This document shows, one piece after another, positions 59,566-64,000 of a stretch of DNA of 64,000 bases; the stretch's first letter is position 1; each line of letters begins with the position of its first letter. The stretch is from the NCBI GenBank assembly GCA_964543295.1, contig CAZIXA010000006.1, positions 19,124-83,123 of the forward strand, read 5' to 3'. A model generated the notes under the pieces. That model was not told the DNA's origin and searched no databases. It worked only from the letters and a program-made list of their open reading frames with translations. The stretch is from AE-B3B sp964543295 (GTDB lineage Bacteria; Aerophobota; Aerophobia; Aerophobales; AE-B3A). A program made the translations under genes and the position numbers.

Positions 59566-60051
59566 TTACTTCGATAGTATCTCTACCGCTTTCTCCACTG
59601 CAAATTTCAATCTTTCAGTGCATTCATAATCATGGACTCTTGCGAAGTATTCTTTCAGTCCTTCCTTGGTCTTCAAATTTAAACCGGTGAGTTGTCTACA
59701 GTTCACCGCTTTAAACCTGTCTTTGAAAGCAGTTACATATCCATTCATCATGTCCCATGCCCGTTGTGGATTTTCCTCTGGACTACTTCTTCCGTACTTG
59801 ATGCCTATTGCCATTGCTACACTTGAGACAGAACCACAAAGAAAACCATTCAGGCTAACTCCTGCACCTATCGCCGTACCAATCTTAGGGATTAGTTCGG
59901 AATCTGCATTAAGATATTCCGATAAGGTCAAAAGAACACTTTCGCAACAGTTATAAGGTCGTCCAGTAGGGAAGTTAGTGGGCCGATCACAAAAATATCT
60001 CACGACTTTCTCTTGCAGTTTCTTTACCCTCTGCCGTTTTTCTTCCGACAC
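59566..60051 (-). CDS. C_GCAxxG_C_C family protein
   Basis: The 161-residue protein fits the C_GCAxxG_C_C redox family: YNCCESVLLTLSEYLN near residue 32, GAGVSLNGFLCGSVSSVAMA near 65, VNCRQLTGLNL near 116 and HDYECTERLKF near 140. The cysteines may bind a metal or cluster. These proteins are common in anaerobes and their function is unknown. It lies in an operon with tautomerase and XRE genes. Confidence 0.85.
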   Translation of the reverse strand: MSEEKRQRVKKLQEKVVRYFCDRPTNFPTGRPYNCCESVLLTLSEYLNADSELIPKIGTAIGAGVSLNGFLCGSVSSVAMAIGIKYGRSSPEENPQRAWDMMNGYVTAFKDRFKAVNCRQLTGLNLKTKEGLKEYFARVHDYECTERLKFAVEKAVEILSK

Positions 60052-60088
60052 TTTTGTTACCCCCTAATATTTTTGTCTGGATTGGTTC

Positions 60089-60304
60089 TCACTTCTTTTC
60101 TGCCATCAGCTTAGCTTTCAGCTCTGGTAAGGTAAGGCGATCAACCATCCAGTTTTCCAAAGGGACCTCATGGATCATTACCCACGTGTAATGTTGTGGC
60201 TGTTTTGCTTCCTCAACAATGAGGTCGGTAACTTTTCGGGAGAGGTTAGCCTTTTGCTCATCTGTGAGAGCACCTTTCCCAAAATACATTTGAATCAATG
60301 GCAT
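60089..60304 (-). CDS. 4-oxalocrotonate tautomerase family protein
   Basis: Tautomerases of this family use the N-terminal proline freed by loss of Met. From ATG 60304 (AGGAGGTGAGAAAG site) the protein starts MPLIQMYFGKGALTDEQKAN and has YTWVMIHEVPLENWMV near residue 40. At 71 residues it is usual in size. A three-residue longer start at 60313 would hide the proline and is rejected. Substrate unknown. Confidence 0.88.
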   Translation of the reverse strand: MPLIQMYFGKGALTDEQKANLSRKVTDLIVEEAKQPQHYTWVMIHEVPLENWMVDRLTLPELKAKLMAEKK

Positions 60305-60321
60305 CTTTCTCACCTCCTAAA

Positions 60322-60510
60322 TCAAGGAAATATTTCCTTTACTTCGGTTCCCAAGGCTTTGGCAATCTGCATTTTGTCATGACCATTTATCTCAGTCAGC
60401 CCTCTTTCTACCCTGGAAATCCACCAAGGAGATTTATTCACCTGTTTAACCAATGCATATTGGGTTAATCCTTTCTTTAACCTCACCTCTTTTACTTTAT
60501 TAGGAACCAT
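60322..60510 (-). CDS. XRE family mini-regulator (62 aa)
   Basis: The protein is only a helix-turn-helix: VKEVRLKKGLTQYALVKQVN, then SPWWISRVERGLTEINGHDK. It lies 17 bases before the tautomerase start and probably controls this operon. A close homologue without a start codon lies at 16681-16896, in front of the GYD gene. Confidence 0.85.
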   Translation of the reverse strand: MVPNKVKEVRLKKGLTQYALVKQVNKSPWWISRVERGLTEINGHDKMQIAKALGTEVKEIFP

Positions 60511-60520
60511 TCAATCCACT

Positions 60521-61159
60521 CTAATTTTCATCTACAAATTTAAGATCCCGTAGGAACGTCTTAAAATCGGAAAAATGAGAACCAGCAAAAGCATTATCAA
60601 AGTTGGAATAGGTAATGAGATACCAACCCTTTTTACAAACCACGATATGCCATGCATATTTAATAGGTGGACAGCCTTTAAGCCATTGCTCGGTGGATAT
60701 TTTGGGCCTGATGAGTTCAAATTTATAGGCATCTACTCCAGCAATTTTCACGAAAGAAGAACCCTCACCAATCTCAAATCCTTCTTGGAGAAATTTTTGG
60801 AACATTAATCCAAGAACGTTTGTCAGTTTACCTTTTCTTAATGGATAATTTGTATTTTTCTTATTCGTAACAACTTCTCTCCCCGGGTGATAAGTGACTG
60901 TGATGATTTCATGGGTAATGAATTCATATCTTCTAACCACAGGTTCAAAAGTCATTATCTTGAATATCAACTCATCTTTACTAATTTTTATGATTTGCCA
61001 ATTGCTTCGCCCCAAATAATCAGGCAATCTGGTCTCACTCAGGGATTTTACTATAAGATCGCCGACCTGATAACTCCTCGCCGGGCTGATAAGAAAAATG
61101 GCAATTATAACTGCCAGCATTGCCCACATACTTACTTTGACTTTCGTAAAACATTTCAT
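60521..61159 (-). CDS. Exported protein of unknown function
   Basis: The 212-residue protein has a signal peptide (MWAMLAVIIAIFLISPARSY) and a mixed beta-rich body (GRSNWQIIKISKDELIFKIM, then YAWHIVVCKKGWYLITYSNF). It looks like PsbP/MOG1-type small stress proteins, but I cannot assign it. It starts nine bases after the HU stop, so HU and this gene share a transcript from promoter A8. Confidence 0.6.
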   Translation of the reverse strand: MKCFTKVKVSMWAMLAVIIAIFLISPARSYQVGDLIVKSLSETRLPDYLGRSNWQIIKISKDELIFKIMTFEPVVRRYEFITHEIITVTYHPGREVVTNKKNTNYPLRKGKLTNVLGLMFQKFLQEGFEIGEGSSFVKIAGVDAYKFELIRPKISTEQWLKGCPPIKYAWHIVVCKKGWYLITYSNFDNAFAGSHFSDFKTFLRDLKFVDEN

Positions 61160-61168
61160 ATGTCTACT

Positions 61169-61444
61169 CTAATACTTCACCACGCTCCTTAATTCCCTCC
61201 CTGGCCTAAACTTAGCCAGCTTCCTAGCTGGAATATCTATGGCCTCATCTGCCCTAGGATTCCTACCTCTTCTTGCTTTTCTTTCCATGACCTGAAAAGT
61301 TCCAAACCCAACTAAAGTAACTTTTTCTCCTCTGGTCAGAGAGTCGGTTATAACTGAGATTACTGCGTCAACCTCTTCCCTACATGCTTTCCTTGTTAAT
61401 CCTGTCTGGTTGGCTACTTCCTCTACTAATTCTGCTTTGTTCAT
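61169..61444 (-). CDS. hup: HU family DNA-binding protein, intact copy
   Basis: This complete 91-residue HU starts MNKAELVEEVANQTGLTRKA and ends DIPARKLAKFRPGRELRSVV. The arm tip differs from the other copies (RNPRADEAIDIPARK rather than VNPQTRxxIQIPAKK), so its DNA preference may differ. ATG 61444 has a GGGAGGAACCCC site; the longer frame to 61528 covers the promoter and is rejected. Promoter A8 drives it and the genes after it. Confidence 0.93.
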   Translation of the reverse strand: MNKAELVEEVANQTGLTRKACREEVDAVISVITDSLTRGEKVTLVGFGTFQVMERKARRGRNPRADEAIDIPARKLAKFRPGRELRSVVKY

Positions 61445-61490
61445 GGGGTTCCTCCCGTTTTGATTGGTTATTCTGTAAGAATTTATTATT

Positions 61491-61518
61491 ATGGTAGCTG
61501 AAAAGTGGTAGGTGTCAA
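61491..61518 (-). promoter_or_regulatory. Type-A repeated promoter, copy A8 (HU operon)
   Basis: On the minus strand TTGACA, 16 bases with CCACTTTTCAGC, then TACCAT. TGATTGGTTATTC between it and the HU start also occurs after copy A5. Confidence 0.62.
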
Positions 61519-61544
61519 AAACCATCACGGGATTTGGGTGAGGG

Positions 61545-61674
61545 TTGACTAATGAGTCTCTTCTGTTAAATTAGCTTTTGGAACAGAGGCCTCCAAGAGA
61601 ATAACAGGTATTTGTGGATGAAAGCCCGTAACGCATCTTGCCTTTTAAGGAAGGGAGTTTACGCCCTGAGGCCC
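61545..61674 (-). repeat. R2 element, copy d
   Basis: On the minus strand AAGGCAAGATGCGTTACGGG, AATACCTGTTATTCTCTTGG, AGGCCTCTGTTCC and GACTCATTAGTCAACCCTC. It lies between promoter A8 (minus) and a type-B promoter (plus). Confidence 0.6.
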
Positions 61675-61760
61675 GCGACTTTCTGAATTATCACTGGATT
61701 GCGGCTTTTTCTAACCGTCTAGAGAGAAATCTCCATATCCACCAGAGCCCTCCAAACAAA

Positions 61761-61789
61761 TTGACAAGTGCTGGAATTTGTCTTAGTCT
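61761..61789 (+). promoter_or_regulatory. Type-B repeated promoter (flavodoxin gene)
   Basis: TTGACAAGTGCTGGAATTTG, then TAGTCT. It is preceded by CACCAGAGCCCTCCAAA, also found before the copy at 54692. Confidence 0.58.
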
Positions 61790-61816
61790 ATTCTCAATAC
61801 GTGTCGGAGAAACAAA

Positions 61817-62308
61817 ATGTTCAAAATTGGCATAGTCTATTATTCTCGCGGAGGAAATACTGAGAAGATGGCAGAGTATGTCCTTGCTGGAGTGAAAGAG
61901 GAGAAAGTAAGTGTCCAGCTCAAGAGAGCGGAAGAGACTAGTCCCGAGGATCTTTTGGCTTGGGATGGGATAGTTGTTGGTTCTCCTACCTACTATGGGC
62001 TTCCTGCTGCTCCAATCAAGGACCTCTTTGATCGGTCGGTGAAGTACCACGGACAGCTTCAAGGGAAAGTAGGGGGAGCTTTTTCCTCCTCAGCCAATCC
62101 TGGCGGGGGAAATGAAACGACGATAATGTCCATCTTCAAAATGATGCTCATTCACGGAATGATCTTGCAAGGCTCCTCTGAAGGAGACCACTACGGACCG
62201 GTGAGCATTGGAGCCCCTGATGAACGAGTGAAAAGAGAGTGTGTTGCTCTGGGGAAAAGAGTAGCTCGTCTGGCTAAGAAACTGAGCCATACAGGGGGAC
62301 ATTCGTGA
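61817..62308 (+). CDS. Flavodoxin/WrbA-like protein
   Basis: The 163-residue protein has the FMN loop IVYYSRGGNTEKMAEYVL near residue 6, GSPTYYGLPAAPIKDLFDRS near 57 and FSSSANPGGGNETTIMSIFK near 91. That layout suits NAD(P)H:quinone oxidoreductases of the WrbA group. It is driven by a type-B promoter, divergent from the HU operon. It is the third flavodoxin-like gene in the accessory zones. Confidence 0.88.
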   Translation: MFKIGIVYYSRGGNTEKMAEYVLAGVKEEKVSVQLKRAEETSPEDLLAWDGIVVGSPTYYGLPAAPIKDLFDRSVKYHGQLQGKVGGAFSSSANPGGGNETTIMSIFKMMLIHGMILQGSSEGDHYGPVSIGAPDERVKRECVALGKRVARLAKKLSHTGGHS

Positions 62309-62367
62309 TATCACCACTAACTCACCCTATTAGCCACGGATGCCCACGGACATAGTCTCCAAACAGA

Positions 62368-62396
62368 TTGACAAGGGCTGAGATTTATCTTAGCTT
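62368..62396 (+). promoter_or_regulatory. Type-B repeated promoter (methyltransferase gene)
   Basis: TTGACAAGGGCTGAGATTTA, then TAGCTT. It shares CTCCAAACAGATTGACAAG with the copy at 61761. Confidence 0.58.
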
Positions 62397-62443
62397 ATTC
62401 TCTAGAAAACGCTATCAGAGAGTTTTTGAACAAGTGATAGATA

Positions 62444-62998
62444 ATGAGCTTACGTAACAAACTGATTAACATGTTCTATGGGGTGGCGACAGGCAAACGA
62501 AAAGTTCGAACCTTTCTTACCCCTTTAGGAGTAATCTTCTTTTTTGGCCTCATAGTGCTATTTATCATTATCTCTCTTCAAATAGATATATCCCTGGGAT
62601 TTCCTAAACTCCTTTCTGTACCGGTGAGCACCTTTGTATCTGTACTTATGATTGCTATAGGAGGATTCTTAATGATATGGTCAGTTTTGCATTTTTTTAG
62701 AATAAAAGGTACACCTGTTCCTTTTAACCCACCTCCTAAACTGGTTACTACCGGTCCGTATGCCTACGTTAGAAATCCCATGGTCTCTGGTGTATTTATC
62801 TGGTTGTTTGGGCTTGGTGTCTTATTAAGATCAATTTCTCTTGTGTTTATATTCGCCCCCCTTTTTGTCTTAGTTAACGTTCTTGAATTAAAAATAATTG
62901 AAGAGCCAGAACTGGAGAAGCGTCTTGGCAAAGAATACGTCAAATACAAGAAAAAGGTACCTATGTTTATCCCATGGTTGAAGAGAACTAAAAAATGA
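62444..62998 (+). CDS. Membrane-bound methyltransferase (ICMT/PEMT-like)
   Basis: The 184-residue protein has four to five membrane helices and the SAM-binding C-terminal signature of isoprenylcysteine/phospholipid methyltransferases: TTGPYAYVRNPMVSGVFIW near residue 103 and LEKRLGKEYVKYKKKV near 165. The acceptor may be a lipid or a small thiol. It stands behind a type-B promoter. A second, different member lies 180 bases downstream. Confidence 0.85.
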   Translation: MSLRNKLINMFYGVATGKRKVRTFLTPLGVIFFFGLIVLFIIISLQIDISLGFPKLLSVPVSTFVSVLMIAIGGFLMIWSVLHFFRIKGTPVPFNPPPKLVTTGPYAYVRNPMVSGVFIWLFGLGVLLRSISLVFIFAPLFVLVNVLELKIIEEPELEKRLGKEYVKYKKKVPMFIPWLKRTKK

Positions 62999-63176
62999 AG
63001 GGTGGCCTTTTATCTACCAGCATGTTTGCGGTTCACTTTGCTCACTCAAATGCCCTATGGTCTCCAGAGGATCCCATAAGAGGATCTTCAAAATAAATGT
63101 TAGGCTTGTATATAACTTGTAACTTGCTAGCCGCCATTGCCATCATCTGTGATGCTCTAGCTGTGAGTTTGATGCT

Positions 63177-63701
63177 ATGTTCAAGCTAATCATTTTCGCT
63201 GCCGTGTCCGTGGGGATCGTCTTCCTGTCACGGGCTTCCTTACGCGACCCTCGCTCTCACGGTTTCTTCCGATTCTTGGTGTTTGAGTCCATTCTGGCCT
63301 TGACCTTACTTAACCTGGAACATTGGTTCAGTAATCCTTTCTCCGTCCTTCAAATCGTTTCGTGGTTAATGTTGCTGTCTTCGCTCGTCCTGGTGACACA
63401 TGGATTCTATTTGCTTCGCATGAGGGGCAGACCAAAAGGTGGAATTGAGAATACCACGACTTTGGTGATGCGGGGTGCATACAAGTACGTTCGTCATCCT
63501 CTTTATACTTCATTGCTATTGTTGGGATGGGGGATATTCTTTAAAGATCCGTCACTTTTCGGTGGCATCCTGGTGATGGCCACCTCAGCCTTTTTGGTAG
63601 CTGCCGCTAGGGTTGAAGAAGTAGAGAATTTCCACAAGTTTGGTGCCGACTATACTGTGTACAGGAAGACTACCAAAATGTTCATACCATTTTTGTTCTG
63701 A
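63177..63701 (+). CDS. Second ICMT/NnrU-like membrane methyltransferase
   Basis: The 174-residue protein has four membrane helices and the motif MRGAYKYVRHPLYTSLLLLG near residue 97, then VENFHKFGADYTVYRKTTKM near 149. It is related to, but clearly diverged from, the gene at 62444. No ribosome site is obvious, and its base usage is more GC-rich than its neighbour, suggesting a different origin. Confidence 0.8.
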   Translation: MFKLIIFAAVSVGIVFLSRASLRDPRSHGFFRFLVFESILALTLLNLEHWFSNPFSVLQIVSWLMLLSSLVLVTHGFYLLRMRGRPKGGIENTTTLVMRGAYKYVRHPLYTSLLLLGWGIFFKDPSLFGGILVMATSAFLVAAARVEEVENFHKFGADYTVYRKTTKMFIPFLF

Positions 63702-64000
63702 AGAGCGCCAGTGGTGCTTATCCCGAGTTTTATGGTTCACTTCATTCCCACCTGCGTTGCACTTCGCAAAGCCCGATACTGTTAACCCAACCACCCGCCA
63801 GCCAATAAAATTAGGATTAGGTAGATAAGTCTGGAAAAAGGCTTTGAAAAAGGAATCTCGCACACCGTTCCCAAAACCCAGGCGTGTCAAGCCATTGGAT
63901 CAGAGACCTCTGAAAGAGTCTGGTTGACCTGACTAAAGTAGTAAGATTTTTTGCCTTGCTCTTTCTCAGTTTTTCCTCCTTGTATTTGACAAAAATCCTT
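63702..64000. other. Right-edge non-coding stretch
   Basis: I see no gene here. A TTGACA at 63987 near the window edge could be the -35 of a promoter whose gene lies outside. Confidence 0.3.

Noticed and set aside
59566..60051. Selenocysteine in the C_GCAxxG_C_C protein
   Set aside because: The expected redox positions are encoded as ordinary Cys; there is no in-frame TGA.

Overview
The window reads as one contig from an uncultivated, probably anaerobic, Gram-negative-type bacterium of moderate GC content. Evidence for an outer membrane is two signal-peptide proteins with beta-barrel-like sequence and a bactofilin. Evidence for an anaerobic, sulfide-using life is a homocysteine pathway of the DUF39 plus NIL-ferredoxin type, a Thi4 thiazole synthase, FdhD, NifS/NifU and a cluster-type LarE. 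Bacillithiol genes (bshA, bshB1, bshC) argue for a bacterial lineage outside the Proteobacteria; I cannot name the phylum. No rRNA, tRNA, CRISPR array, transposase or integrase was seen.

Layout. 0-7 kb: a PD-(D/E)XK nuclease and a half-size membrane protein, then a minus-strand larE-larB-larC operon ending in an unknown membrane protein (no larA in the window), then plus-strand lipA, a DppA-type peptidase and a nitroreductase. 7-14.4 kb: a catabolic block with an IclR regulator, a TRAP transporter (dctP, dctQ, dctM), a DapA/NAL-type aldolase and two UroD-type methyltransferase-like proteins. 14.5-30 kb: an accessory zone of short stress or redox genes (LigD-type phosphoesterase, THEP1 NTPase, GYD protein, metal-dependent hydrolase, archaemetzincin, flavodoxins, HU, DUF3795), with many broken genes and dispersed repeats. 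29.5-43.2 kb: a long run of minus-strand genes for sulfur, cofactor and Fe-S metabolism: Rrf2, nifS, nifU, permease, MoaD/ThiS, HesA, fdhD, bshC, bshA, bshB1, nadA, a tiny rubredoxin-like protein, cysK, DUF39, NIL-ferredoxin, thi4 and a DUF6775-like protein. 43.6-51 kb: HAD and nitrilase enzymes, an outer-membrane-like protein, an RCK-C membrane protein, CorA, an ATP-grasp protein and a TetR regulator. 51-63.7 kb: a second accessory zone like the first.

The two accessory zones share a set of repeats that look organised. Eight promoters of one type (TTGACA, exactly 16 bases, then TAAGAT or a close variant) stand in front of different short genes. A second promoter type is TTGACAAG-GCTGAGATTT. 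A structured element here called R1 occurs six times, each time just 3' of a gene and in the same orientation. Element R2 (four copies) lies upstream of promoter A in three cases. HU genes occur at least eight times: two intact, two with ACG in place of ATG, one frameshifted, and 5' or 3' fragments joined to other genes. The recurring arrangement is promoter A, then cargo gene(s), then HU or an HU remnant, then R1. It resembles small gene cassettes built around an ancestral promoter-HU-R1 unit. This is the most unusual signal in the window; the proposal that it is a cassette system is inference.
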